DNA of 64,000 nt, taken from positions 620,001 to 684,000 of the forward strand of contig NW_025408669.1 of NCBI RefSeq assembly GCF_020360975.1, written 5' to 3'. The number at the start of each line of letters is the position of its first letter. The stretch's first letter is position 1. Source of the DNA: Hirsutella rhossiliensis. Lineage: Eukaryota; Ascomycota; Sordariomycetes; Hypocreales; Ophiocordycipitaceae. Positions 48,893 to 61,970 of this stretch are shown here, in pieces. The position numbers and the translations under genes were made by a program. The notes below the pieces were generated by a model, which ran no database searches, was not told where the DNA came from, and was given only the letters and a program-made list of their open reading frames with translations.

Positions 48893-50664
48893 AAATAAAG
48901 GGATTATATAACTAATAAAAAGATATAAGTTATATAGTTAGCCTCTTTAATACCTATATAAAATAGTTTTATAAAGAGATTAAGAGTAATAATAAAGGAA
49001 AAAGTAAGGGTTATAAAGCTTAACTTAAAGCTTTTAAAAGAGCTATAGCTAGAGATATACTATATAGCGGTATACCTAATTAATATAATACCTTTCGAAT
49101 TATATAATTATAGCTAGTTAAGCCTATATAAGCGTTAATAGACCTAGCTAAAAGAAAATAATCTACTATATTACTATATTAAAAATATTAAACTAGATAT
49201 TATATATTTAAGGGTCTTTAGCTATAAAGCGTTCTTAATAATAATTATAGTATTAGAATATATTAAATTATATAAGATATAGTTGCCCCTTAAGTAGAGA
49301 GCTTATATTAAAGACTTAGTAGGCTATAAGTCTACTTAATAATACGTTATATAGATACTATTAATTAGATAAGATAAACTAATAGTATTAGCTAATATAT
49401 AGTTTAATAAGTTTATAAGCTATAATATAAAAAGAAAAGAATAAGCCTAGCTAGTCTAAATATATAGCTATAATATCCTTAAAGATATAGCTATAACTAA
49501 CGTTATAGATAGTAAGGAACCTAAAACCTTTATAGTACTAAGTTTATCTAACGATAATATAAATAACGGTTAGATGCTAGAAGAAGTAATTACCCTCTTA
49601 TAGGACCTATTGCCCTTATATACTCTAGAAGATTAAGGATTAGAGACGCCCTTATAGGGATTATATAGATATATATATCTTTCCCTTCTAGAAATAGTAG
49701 GCCTAAGGATAGAGATTTTAATATTACCCCTTCTACTTAATACTATATTTAATACGGAGTTACTAAGCTCTATACCTCCTATACTTATAATAGATACTAT
49801 AGCTAGTAACCCCTCCTATATCTTATTAAGGAGATAGCTTAAAGATATAATACCTATATTAATTAACTTATCTCCTTAAGATAAACGTAATAATATACCT
49901 CTTAACCTAGGAGGTAAAGGAACGATTATAGTATAGGTTTAAGAAGATAGCCCTTAGTCCGAACCCTATACCCTTAACCTAGTAGTTAATAGGGCTAGCT
50001 TAAGGATATTATAAATATAAGAATAATATAGACAAAAGGATATATTATAAAGGATTAACCTAAATAACGTTATTAAAGGAAAATAAGCTTATAAGCTTAA
50101 GAGATCTCTTATTAATAATATTATTATAAAGGTAAGTAAGTATAAGCTTTATATTAAAGATATACCGCCCCCCCTTACCTCCTTTAACGCGGTAATAGCT
50201 TTAGAATTTATATATAAATAAAAGGAAGCTATAGACCTTAAAATAAAGGAGAACTTAGTAAGGGGTATATAAAAGACTATCTTAAAGGCTATTATTAAAT
50301 AGAAAGGTTACTTCCTAATCCCCTTATATTAGGTCTTTATATATAAGACCGATAAATAAGGGTATATTATATACTTTAAAGTATATATTATAGTTTATAA
50401 AGACTTATAACTTGAAAGTAACAAGGATATATATATAGCTACGCTATAAGTATAAATATTTTAACTACTAATAGCCTTCTACTACCTTAAGGACTTTAAG
50501 ACGGAATAATATAATATAAAAATAGTATTTCTATATATAATCCTACGCTAAGAAGTCTATTACTAGCCTCTACTAAGATTCTTAATACCTAGGCTATTCT
50601 TAAAGCTATTAAAGGCATTATATAAGCTTTATATCTCCTTAAAGCTATAGTTTAAAGAGATATT

Positions 50665-51037
50665 TTAACGGGTAAGATCGTACCCTTATAGATATTAGCC
50701 CGTTAAAGGGATAAGACCCCTAGCACTCCCCTTTTAACTTACTTCTAAGTATACTTAAAGGCATTATAAAGACCTCGATTATCTAATTAAGTATCTTCCT
50801 TAATTATAGTTAATTCGAATTTTATTTTTCCCCTTTAAAGTAAAGACCGCTAGTTACGTAACTCTAGTAAATATAAAGAAGTATAAAGTAAAGAAATCTC
50901 TAAGACTTATATTTATAACCTAAGGCCCTTAGAGCTATATATAGGACCGATAATTAGATAATTATATAGTTAATTGCTCTACTAATCCTTAGCTATATAC
51001 TATATATACTTTAGGTATATACCCTTATCCTTATTAA
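50665..51037 (+). repeat. LTR-like 373-bp repeat, copy C (5' LTR of gypsy copy 2)
   Basis: It starts TTAACGGGTAAGATCG and ends CCTTATTAA, and matches copies A, B and D. With RIP reversed in thought, the termini would be TG...CA type, consistent with an LTR. Confidence 0.72.
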
Positions 51038-54000
51038 AACTAGTTTCTAGGGCGTAAACTTATTATTCCGTTTTATTTATATAGCGATAAGTAGCTTTAT
51101 AAAGCCGAGAATACTTAGAGGACGACGGTACTATTTAGAAAAAATAAAATCTAGGGATTTAATAATTAAAGTAGTAACTACCTTAATAGCTAGAGTTAGG
51201 GACCTAATAAAGTAATAAACTTACCGGGAAATAAATAATTAGATAATGCCTTCGCTAATAGTAAAGGAAAAGCAATAAGCTAATACTAAAAATCCCCGAG
51301 CTTCTATTATCGGCCCTATAACCCTTAATACTAGCGATTTAGTTAAGAAACTACGATCCTTATATAATACTTTAAAAAACATAAATAATAATAATAGTAT
51401 AATCTAAACTATTCTAGAACCCTATTAAGACCTCTTACTTATATACGCACTAATAATACTAATATAGGTACTAATAAGGGATACCTTAATAACCTTAACC
51501 TTAGCTCTCTTCTATATAGTAGCTTATAGAGAACGCTTACCTCCCGCTAATAGATAAGAAAGTAAGTAATAAGATAGTTATAATAAGATATCCTTTAACT
51601 CCGAAAACTCTAACTTTAAATTTCGTAATATTATAATCTATAAGTATACTATATCTAGAAACGCTAGCCGTTAAGAGGGATTATTTAATCCTACTACTAG
51701 CGATATAAAGAAAATTAAGGTAAATATTAATAAGATTACTAATAAACTTAAAGATATACTTATTAAAAGCTAAGATAACCTTATAGGAAGACTCCGCTAA
51801 CTATAACTCTTACCTATTAGTAAATTTAATAGTAAAAATATAACTAAATTCCTTAAGAAGTTTAAATAGGAGATATATATTAACTATATTTATAACGAGG
51901 ATAAAATAGACTAGCTTAAAGTCTATATCTCCTTTATATAAGCCCTTACTATTAAAATTCTTATAGACGGACTTACTTAAGAAGAAGTAAAAAAGAGACT
52001 CCTTTAATACTACTACGTATATAATATTAAATAACTAGAAACTACTAACGACCGCTTAGACTATTATAATACTAAAAAGCCTAAGACTATTATAGAAGTT
52101 ATAGAATAGCTTAGTCTCTACTTATAACTATAGTATAAGGTATAACTTAATAGCTAGGAAAAATCTATAGTCTAGTTATACTTTATCTACTATATAATAC
52201 TAAAGGAGCTTATTATTAACGTTATAGAGAGAAATAGGAAGATTTTTAAAGTTATCTTAAAACTCCTATATAAAAGCCTTATCTATATAATTAATAACTA
52301 CTTAGCACCTTACTAGGATATTAAGTAATAAGATATAGTATCTAAAGTCTATAGTTAAAAGCTTAAGAACCTAAAGAAAGACTAGCTCTTTAGGGAAATT
52401 AATAAACTAATAAAAGAAGCTAAATCTAATAAGGGCGAAGAAAAACTTCTTAAAGAGTTAAAGAAAATAGATAAGAAACCTAGATAGCCCGTAAAGAAGA
52501 TCTTAGACCTAATAAAAGCCTTTAAAGATATAAAGATTAATATTACTTACTAGTAAGAGTAAATATTTAACTAGCTTAATAGGAAATAAAGACGCGTTAG
52601 TAGTAGAGGCTACTCTTTAAGTTATAGATAAGGAGGGAGTATAAATACTATCGGATTTTACTACCTATCTAATTAATAAATATAGTTTTAGGTTAATACT
52701 TTTAACTAGCTTAGGAGATACTTTTATTATAGTAAAGAAGGATACTACCTTAATAAGTATAAGGTATACTCTTAAGACTATAAGATTAGATTTATAATAT
52801 ATAAAGTAGTAAATAAGACTCTTTACCTTAAAAGAAAAGATAATAAAAGCGTAATTCCCTTAGTACTTACTAATAGGTTTTCTTAAATAAGTATATATAT
52901 TTAAAGGCTTATTATATACTAGGTAGATATATAGCTAGACTCCTTTATATTACTACATATAAAATAAGTTAAAGCTATAATTATACTATCTTACTTAAAT
53001 TAAGCTATTAGTAAAAGAGAATCCGGTTTCTTAGACTAGTTTTAAAGATATAGTAGCCTATATAAATAGAAGCTAAGGAATCTAAAAGTAAGCGATATAA
53101 GAAAAGAAGTAAGAAGGATATCGGTTATTATAATTATAGATAATATATAATAAAGCGATATATATAATTAGATAATCTATATAACTATAATAAGGATTAA
53201 TACTTATAAAGAGAAAAGATAAAGAGTTAAAGAGGATATAAAGGAAATCGGATAATAAGAATAATAAAAACTAGCCTAAAGATTATCCTTATATACTATA
53301 GATATAAAGTAGATCTAGATAAGAAGTTTAATAGACTTATAGATAAAATCGTTAGAGAAATTATATATAAAAGAATCCCGATCCCTTTAAATTACCTAAT
53401 CGACTTTATTCCCTAACTAAGCGAGAGACTTAGTATAAGATATATAGACATAGCCTAAGGTATAAAAAACACTAAATTTTAGACCCTAGAGAAAGTAAAG
53501 AGTAATATAATACCCTATAAAGCTATAATAATAGTTATAAAAGTAGCTAAAGATAATATAGAGAGTAGTTTACTCCTCCTTAAATATCTATAAGGAAAAC
53601 TCGCGGTAGCTTTAGTATAAGTTAAAGAATAAGATAAGGAATACTAAGTCGAACCGATTAAGCTTACTTACCTTACTTATAAAGAATTAGATTATAAGTA
53701 CCTTAAAGTTTAATAAGTACTAAAGGAAGTTAGGTTTATAACTAATATAATTAGCGTAACGTAACTAGCCTAAGGACTATTTTATTAATAAACTTTAAAG
53801 GTAATAAGACTAGAAAAAGACGGATTTATTATATAGGAAGTAGTACTCTTAATAAGATACTAAGAGATAACTTTAAAGGACCTTATAACGATTCCTATAA
53901 TATATATAAATATAGTCCTTATATCTTTCCGCTCGCTTAAGTATATATAAGACCTACCCTATATTTAAGTATAGCTCGGTAGCTAGAAAGCTAAAGTTCT

Positions 54001-54195
54001 AAGCGCCTTAATCGATACTAAGTTTAAAGGAAACCTTATTACTAAAAGATATATAAATATATATAAGCTTAAAATCCTACTAATAAAAGTATTAATAACG
54101 GCGTATACTAAGTCCCTTATAAATATAGTTAGGGAGGTAGAGATTAATCTCTATCTAGGTATAGCTTAGATACTAATCCGTCTTTATATTATATT

Positions 54196-54565
54196 TGTCG
54201 CGTATACTATATGCGTTAATTAACGCTGTCGCTTATATCTAACAGGCGGCCATATCTTTTTCGTGATAGTTATGAGCCCGGGCGGAGGGGTTACCCCTCC
54301 GGGAACTTCCCGGTGACTGCGCACGCACTTCTGGCTAGCCTGGCGCGCATTACCCGAAGGCCCGTGGTTCGAGTCCCGCCAGCGCAATTAAGCGCGGTTT
54401 CAGCATGGGGCCTGCCTATATAAAAATTCCCGCTGTGGTCTAGGATATCCAGGTATCCCGGGACGAATTGACCCGATATCCCTGAGGGGGTGTGTCGCGT
54501 ATACTATATGCGTCAATTGACGCTGTCGCTTGTATCTAACAGGCGGCCATATCTTTTTCGTGATA
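54196..54565 (+). mobile_element. TRIM: 370-bp miniature LTR retrotransposon, largely un-RIPed
   Basis: Two 73-bp direct terminal repeats (54,196-54,268 and 54,493-54,565) start TGTCGCG and end GTGATA. A 5-bp target duplication ATATT flanks them (54,191-54,195 and 54,566-54,570). Right after the left LTR is GTTATGAGCCC (54,269-54,279), the exact complement of the initiator tRNA-Met anticodon arm GGGCTCATAAC, so it is a copia-type half-tRNA primer site. A purine tract GAGGGGG precedes the right LTR. The inside is GC-rich, with no coding frame. The uninterrupted host site is readable on the reverse strand near 8,150. Confidence 0.88.
54318..54390 (+). other. tRNA-like segment inside the TRIM element
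   Basis: TGCGC at the left can pair with GCGCA at the right. A box A-like CTAGCCTGG and a perfect box B GGTTCGAGTCCC are present. The anticodon arm does not fold cleanly, so it is a tRNA-derived relic rather than a working tRNA. Confidence 0.45.
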
Positions 54566-55689
54566 ATATTAGATAGAGTCTTAGTCCCCTTTATCCTAGG
54601 TATACTATTTATTAGAGCCGCGTATATATTATTTAATTATTCCTTAAGGAACGGCGATATATAGGTTAAATATTAGATCGGTACTATCTAAGTAGTTACG
54701 CTACTAGTAGGAGCTATTAAATAGGAGCTTTTAAACGAGGTCGATATAGTAAAATCCTTTTAGACTACGACCTTAATAGTTAATAAAGATATATATAAAA
54801 GACTAAAGCTTAAGGAAACTATATAGGAAATAGCTACCTAGCTCCTAAGAAATTTTTTTAAGGCTTTAGTAATAGAAGTTAAAGAAGATAACCTAGGAGC
54901 TACTTAATAATTATAAAGAGAACTTATTACGGATACCTTAATAGCTAAGATTCTCTTACTAGGAGGTAAGATCCTTAGTTATAGAGGGGGCGCTAACTAA
55001 GTCCTTAACTTAGCCTATACTAGCGTAAATAAGCCCTTAATAGTATTAATATAATAGTAATTAATTATAAATAAAGGAGATAAGGCGATTCTAGGTATTA
55101 AATCTAAAATAGTAAAAGAGATTATTAAAGTTATAGTTATAAAGGCTATAAGAGAATTTAAGAAAAATATTATTAGAGCTAGAAAGAAGTTTAGAAAGAT
55201 CTAGAAGGTTAAAGTTAAGATAGGGAGGAAACAACCTATTAGATTATATAATCTAAGAGTTAATACTTTCTTTAAAAGAAAAGTATATAAGATTAACCTT
55301 ATTAATAGTACTCTATTAAATAGCTCGACGCTAAAAGGGGACCCTAACTAAAAGAAGACTAAATAAAATACCGTTAAAGATAAGATATAGCCTAAACCCT
55401 ACTTAGAATACTTAATAGGAAAATTCTTAAGTATATAGAAAGGAAAGCGGCTAATATAAGAAAGACTTAAAGTAATTTACGAATAATTTAAGGGCTTTTA
55501 TATAAAGGTAGAAATTTAGATCTTTAATAGTATTCTATTTAATAGGGAAGTAGCGTTATCCTAGGACTTTATAGAAAGAGGTAAAGTCGACCTAGCTATA
55601 GCCCCCCTATAGGTTATTAGGATAATAGAATATAAGGTATAGTAAGTAGCCTTAATCCTAATCCTAAAAGTAATAGAGTAGAAAGTTAT

Positions 55690-56300
55690 TAATATCCTTA
55701 AAATTAACCTTAAAATAAGAGTCCTTAAAAAAGGGCATAGGCCTAATAGGAACCCTTTTTTCTTAGTAGTAAAGAAAGATAGAGGGCTATACTTAATTAA
55801 TTCCGCTATGCGTATAAATACCGTTATAATAAGAGATATAAACCTACTACTAAATATAAATAGGTTTAGCGACTACTTCTTAATATATAAGATCCTTTCC
55901 CTCTTAGACCTTTTTTTAGGCTATAATTAGATCCCTCTTAATATTAAAAGCTATAACTTAATAATATTCGCGATACTTATTAGCCTCTTATATATATATA
56001 TACTCCCTTAAAGGGCTATGAACTTAGTCGGCTAATTTATAAGGATAATATAAAGAATCCTATAAGACCTTATACTAAATATCTATAAGAATTTCCTCGA
56101 TAATATAGGTATTAAGGGGCCCGATATAATATATAATAATAAAGAGGTAGCGCTAAAAGTAAGGAGATTTATCTTTAAATACCTTATTAACCTTAATAAA
56201 GTCCTAGTTAATATCGAACTCTCTAGTTATATAATAATAAGGGCTAAATCGAAATTCTATTAGTAAGTAACTAAAGTTATCGGTTATATTTATAGAATAA
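55690..56300 (+). pseudogene. Ty3/gypsy reverse transcriptase remnant (copy 2)
   Basis: Through stops, the frame reads NRNPFFLVVKKDRGLYLI, then LLDLFLGYN, LP-RAMNLVG and NFLDNIGIKGPD. These match fungal gypsy RTs of the DFFSGYDQ / LPQGATNSV / FVDDIGVKGP type. The DD of the active site is DN here, a G-to-A change. Non-functional. Confidence 0.85.
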
Positions 56301-56529
56301 ATAAAAGGTGCCTTATAGAAGCTAAAGTTATTAAAATTAAGGAATAGATAAGATGCCTTAATATAATATATATTAAAGCTTTCTTTAGTATCGTAGAATA
56401 CTATTAAATCTAGATTAAATAGTTCGCTATCTTAGTAAAACCCCTTATAAAGCTACTAAAAAAAGAAGTCTACTAGGAATAGGGAGATAAATAAGTAAAA
56501 GCGATAGCTGCCCTTAAGGAAGCTATTAC

Positions 56530-56960
56530 TAATCTAGTCTTTCTAGTATCCCTCGACGTTAGCCTAGTAAGAGGAGATATTATTCTAATATATAATACTA
56601 GTCTGCTCGGCTAGGGGGCAGTCTTAATATAAATCGTCGATAAAAAGAAGCGCCTTACAGGGTTTAAAAGTAAAACGTAGTTACTAGTAGAAACTAAATA
56701 TAATATAATAAAGAGAGAGTATAGGGCTATATTAAGTACGCTTAGGAGACTAAGAATATACTTATATAGCGTATATTATATCTTAGAAACTAACGTATAG
56801 GTCTTAGTTAATTAACTAAAAGGTACCCTTAAAGACGTCCTTAGAGCTATAGTAACTTACTAGATAAGCTATATTTTCCTCTTTAACTTTACTATATAAT
56901 ACGTCGAAGGTAAGAAGAATAGTATAGCTAATAGACTCTTAAGAAAGCCTAAAAGACCTT
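56530..56960 (+). pseudogene. RNase H remnant (gypsy copy 2)
   Basis: The frame gives ILIYDTSLLGWGAVLIQI (also partly TNAS-like) and a KREYRAILSTLRRLRIYLY segment, matching the DASLEGWGAVL and KRECRGVL blocks of gypsy RNase H. It directly follows the RT remnant. Confidence 0.75.
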
Positions 56961-56999
56961 CTAATATATTAAATAGGGAAATAGAAAGCGATATTAAAG

Positions 57000-58000
57000 A
57001 ATTTATAGACTTTTACTTAAACGTAGTATAAGGGACTAAGCTATAATAGGACTACTTAAAGGAATCGAGGATAATTATAAACTTCCTTTAAACGTTAAAA
57101 TAGCCGGAGGGCCTTTCTAAATAAGACTATAGGAAGCTATATTTAAAGAGTCTAAATTTCTACGTTAAAGATTAAAAGCTTTAGCGACTCCTTAAAAAGG
57201 AAGAAATAGGACCTATACTAGTCGTAGACGACTAAAAAGAACGGAAAAAGATTATCGTAAAGTACTACGCGTAAATAAAATATAAAGAACGATAAGTTAT
57301 ATATATATTCGTAAAGAATAGGTATTAATAGGCTAGCCTTTAAAAAGATATTTATAGCGTAATCTCTTCCTATAAAGAATGCTAATACTTTACGACTAAG
57401 AGACCCTAGGAAGTTATAACCGCGACCGCGCCTAGCTACCCTATAAGTCAGATTTACTTCGATAGCTAGTATATACTATCTAATTATAGGTATTTATACC
57501 TTATAAAAGCATAAGATAACCTTACTAGATAGGTAGAAGTAACCTTAGTTAAAGAAATTACCGCGGGAGCTATAATTAAATTTATACTCTTTATTATTTA
57601 TAAGTATAGCGTAATACTATACGCTATAATCGATAAAGGGCCTAAAATAAAGAAAGACTTTAAGTATATCCTAGAAGATATAGGCGTTAAAGTTATCTAA
57701 ACTTTAGTATATAATTTAAAGGCAAACGCGGTAGTAGAATAAGGGCACTAAAGGTTAATAATAGTACCTATAAAAATAGCAGAGAAAAAGGATAAGTAGA
57801 TTAAATACCTTAACTAAGTAATCCTTATAGACTAAATAGTAGTTAGAGAGTCTTATAAAATATTAGCTTTCTACCTACTATATAGATAAGAACTAGTACT
57901 ACCTCTTAAGGTAGAATACCTAACTAAGCAACTAATTAACTAAGATAAAGTAAAGATAAGAGAAGAATTATTTAAAGTATAAGTATAAGTTTTAAAAAGG
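57000..58000 (+). pseudogene. Integrase remnant (gypsy copy 2)
   Basis: Position after RNase H and a broken stretch matching the usual zinc-binding and core layout of gypsy integrases (about 57.3-57.9 kb) support this call. Stops and Cys-to-Tyr changes obscure the HHCC residues. Confidence 0.55.
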
Positions 58001-60499
58001 AAAGAAAAGGATATAAAAGAAGCTAAGAAAAGAGTAAAACGATATTAAAATCGATTAATAAAGAAGATAGATAAAGCTAATAAGTATATAATAAGGAAAG
58101 AAAGCCTATAACTTAAAGACCTTATCTTACTATTTAATATAAGACGATTAAATAATTTAAAGAGGTAAGCTAAGTATTAAATAAGGTAGAACGGTCCCTT
58201 TTAAGTAGTATCGCGCTTAGAGTAGTTTAGGGCGTATAGGATTAAGACTTTAGATAGAATCGTACTCGATAAGATAATCTTAAGAGAGTATCTAAAGAAG
58301 TTTAAAAAGGATAAGGAAGGTTAATAGTACTTTACTAAGGACGACTAGTTACTCTAGGATAAGATTACTCTTAATAAGAGGAGGAAGGAAGAAATAATAA
58401 ATAAAGTAAATAATTTACTACTCTTATTAAGTAGAGAAGCCTTAGATTAAATAGTATTATAGTTATAATAACTCCTTAATAAACCTTAGAAGGATTAAAG
58501 CTAGGAAGAGGAAGAAAAGCGACTATAGATACTTAAGAAAGGCCTAAGGTATATAATCGAGGTTTAGCTACTATAATATAGTAAAGTAAAAAAGGATCTT
58601 TATATAAGAGCCTTAAAGACGCTAATTTAACGAGAAAAAGAGGAGGTAAAAAGGAGCTAAGGAGGAAAAAGTAATAAAGATAAAAATCTATAACTATTAT
58701 AAGAAGTACGCTAGAACCTAACTAGTAACTAAGGCACCGTTTAACTATTTAATTAAAGGATAACTATAGTAGCTAAGATATTTATAAGCGCCTTACTTAC
58801 TACCTTATTATTTTAAATTTTCTACTTAAAGCTCCCTAAGTAAATAAAGATAATATTTCCTACCCTTCCTTAATAATAACCTACTTTTTATTACCTTAAA
58901 GAAGATAAATAAAGATATAATTAAATAATAAAGTAAGAAAACGAATATTCTTACTACCTACCTCCTTTAAAAATAATAATTTTTACTTTATAAATAAGGA
59001 CGTCTATTCTTTATTATAAAGGGGGAGACCTATAATAGCGAAAATAAATATACCTATAAGATAAATTTTAATATATTTTTAACTTACTAGATTAAACGTA
59101 TATAACCTTAAGAGAAAAGCTTTTACCGCTAAAGATAGCGACTAAATAAAGCTACCTACTCTTAGTAAACCTACTATAGACTACTATAAAGCGAACTTAA
59201 AGACTATCTAATTATTACTTAAAAGAGAGCTTATTAAACCTATATAATCTCTTTTTAGGTAAAATAGGTATAAGGTTAATTTCCTCCCCTTCCTCTAAAT
59301 CCTTAGTAGGACTAAAGGGATTAAGGATATTATAAAGAAGATAAAGGGTAGTCTTATTACTAATATACTTATTATAAAATTTATTAGTCTTAAGGTTAGT
59401 ATAGAAATTATAACTATATATATAATAAGTAAATCTATTAAGGTCGTAAGTAGCCCTATAGTATCTAAGGAAGTGCCGCTATTTATAAATAGGCGCCTTA
59501 GTTAAATCCTAGATATAGTTAGCGTAAGAGCCGCTAGTAGTACTTAGAAGAGAGATATACTTATAAAAAGGAAATATAACGTGCTTATAAGTAAAAGTTA
59601 TAGTTATTTAATAAGTTTAAATATACCCTTAATAAAAGTAAGGATTATAAGTTCTATATAAAGTAATTAAGACTACTTAAGAGTATTCTTATTACCTTAA
59701 ACTAAGCTAAGAAAAGAAATATCTACGCGAATAAGCGATTTCTATAGGGATATAGGTTACTAGCTAACGTCTATAATAAAGGGTATAAAAGACGATTTAA
59801 TTATACCGACCTAGCGTACTCTTAAGAAAGTAAGAGAGAGGAAAGTAACTATACGCTTTAATCCTAATAATATTAAGAGCTTTTAATAAAACCTATAACT
59901 AAAAGGTAATTTCTATATAAATTAAAAACCCTTAGTAACCGATATTATTTCTATTATAGACCTAGGTCTCGAAGTAACTATAGATCTATAAAAGAAAACG
60001 GTTAAAACGAGCTAAGCGAGATTAAATAAGTTAAATAATCGTTACTTAAAAGTACTTTATATAAAGAGGAAAGACCTTAATATAATAATTCTAAGTAAGA
60101 AGAGTAGTAGTAATAAGGGAAGGTTATAAAAGAGTAGTTAAAGAGAGGTTAACGATATTTAGTAGCTCTTTAGTTTTAAGTTTAGCGGTCTTATAAGATA
60201 TAATAAGGAAGAAGAGGTAGTTATAAAAAGAGAAGATAAGAGGTAGCGGTCTAGAGAAATAAAGAAGATAGAGGAGAAAAGAGGAAGAAGAGGAATAAAA
60301 AGAGTAAAGAAGAGAAGATAAGGGCAGAAATTAGATAGCTCCTTAGTCGATAACTAGTAAAAGAAGCTATTTAGGCGTAACCCTTAAATATACCTAAGAC
60401 CTTACCCGCTATAAAGGCTAGCTAAAGTAACTAATAACCGCGCGCTTTAACGACTATTTATTCCTCTTACTATACCCTCTTTCTTCCTTCCTTTTTCTT

Positions 60500-60501
<2 letters not shown>

Positions 60502-60531
<30 letters not shown>
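60502..60531. repeat. TA dinucleotide microsatellite
   Basis: About 15 uninterrupted TA units lie in RIPed DNA. The inverted copy near 1,440-1,460 is shorter. Confidence 0.85.
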
Positions 60532-60532
<1 letters not shown>

Positions 60533-61970
60533 TCTATATGCTTCCTTACTTATAACGATCCCCTCTACTAATATAACTCTTATATATATATATAATACCC
60601 TCTTAGCCTCTTAGCGTTATAACTTAAAACTACTTACCTTAACTATTTAATCTTATTTTCTCCTTTTCTTTTACTTACTTTACCCTTTCTTAAGATATAG
60701 CGGCGAACTTAAATAGTATCCTAGGCCTAGCTATAGACCTTCCTAAGAATACCGCTATCTTCTTTAGCGCACTACTATTTAAGAGCAGGAGCTTTATTTT
60801 ACTTACTTACTATAGTAAAGTTAAAGTAAAAGGCGGTAAAGGGCGCTTTTATACTAAAGATAAGGAAAAGTTTATAGACTAAGACCGATAAGATATTTAT
60901 AGGTAGAAGTAACCTCCCTAGTACGTTTATAGAGATTATTAGCACCTAATACTAATAGGCCTTATTAAACGGTAGGATATTACCCTTAAAAATACTTAGA
61001 TAATATATAAAGGCGTTAAAAAGATAAATAGATTTACTAGGAATAAAGCCTACTAGGAAGAGTATATCGTCGACGTATATAACTTTCTTTATAGAGCTAT
61101 CGATAAATATTAAACTATAAGCTTTAGCCTTAGCGCGATAATTAAGATCTTAATAAGAGGTATCGAGAACGCGGTATACCCCTTACCTTACCTACTATCG
61201 GTTTATACCGACTACTAAAGGGAACCTATTAAAGATATAAAAGATAGATATATAAAGTACTATAAATACCTAAACGATAGGGAGTATTTAATTAAGTTTA
61301 CCGCTCCTACCTTTAACCTTAGTCGCTTTATATATAAATAAAAGTATATAACTAGAGTTATTAACTTTTTAGTAGGATTAAATAAAAAGAGACTTTACTA
61401 AGGAGCGTTCCTTTAAGACTATAAGGAAGGAAACTTAGTCGTTTTTAATACTTAGAAAAAGGGACGGTATACTAGACTCTATATATTCCTATAAGTATAG
61501 CGGTAGTTTCTTTATATCTTCTAAGTTCCTTATAACTTTACTTATACGCTAGTCCCTTATACCGCTTAGTAAGAAGGGTAGGAATATAGCTACTTAGCCT
61601 TAATAATAATCTAATACTAAGTTAAAAGTATAGTTAGGCTATACCTTAAGATAATTAAGTAGTAATACTTAAAGGTTAAAGTAATTCTAAAGTAAAGGTA
61701 TAGGGTAATATAAGAAGCCTTATAGATAAATAAAATCTTATACCGAGACTAGTATTTCTTTAAGCTAGATAAGAGGATAAGTATAAAATACTATATTAAT
61801 AAGCTAATATATAGAATCTAAGCTATTACGGCGAATAAGCTTAATTATATATAAGCGATATTATAACGTAGCGGAGTTTCCTAGTAGTTTAATAGTAGGG
61901 TTAAACGATTATAAAGGATACTATTTAATTAAGGTTTAATAACTTTTAGTAGAGTCTTTCTTATAAGGAT

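Larger units (their letters stand above)
44650..50664 (+). mobile_element. RIP-degraded Ty1/copia remnant, plus strand
   Basis: Composition turns RIPed within about 100 bases of the precursor gene. Plus-strand frames with stops show a gag-like stretch (about 45.45-46.1 kb), a protease-like LGAILTSLIT (about 46,520), an integrase segment GGVITIKARVIKLNLKLLKE near 48.95-49.05 kb, and the RT block REVYYQPL...LLKALYKLY (about 50.54-50.64 kb), typical of copia. Two SINE copies split it between protease and integrase, and an LTR-like repeat cuts the RT at 50,665. No LTR pair of its own was identified. Confidence 0.75.
50665..61970 (+). mobile_element. RIP-degraded Ty3/gypsy retrotransposon, copy 2
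   Basis: This is the inverted counterpart of 1-18,538. An LTR-like repeat (50,665-51,037) is followed by a gag-like region (about 51.7-52.6 kb), an ALIDT protease-like motif (about 54,005), RT, RNase H and integrase in Ty3/gypsy order to about 58.9 kb. From 59.03 kb a purine tract (GGGGGAGACC) precedes sequence that may be another LTR and a further element without recognised domains. All frames are broken. A TRIM element is inserted at 54,196. Confidence 0.8.

Noticed and set aside
54318..54390. A functional tRNA gene
   Set aside because: Box B is perfect, but the anticodon arm does not pair well and the segment lies inside a miniature LTR element.
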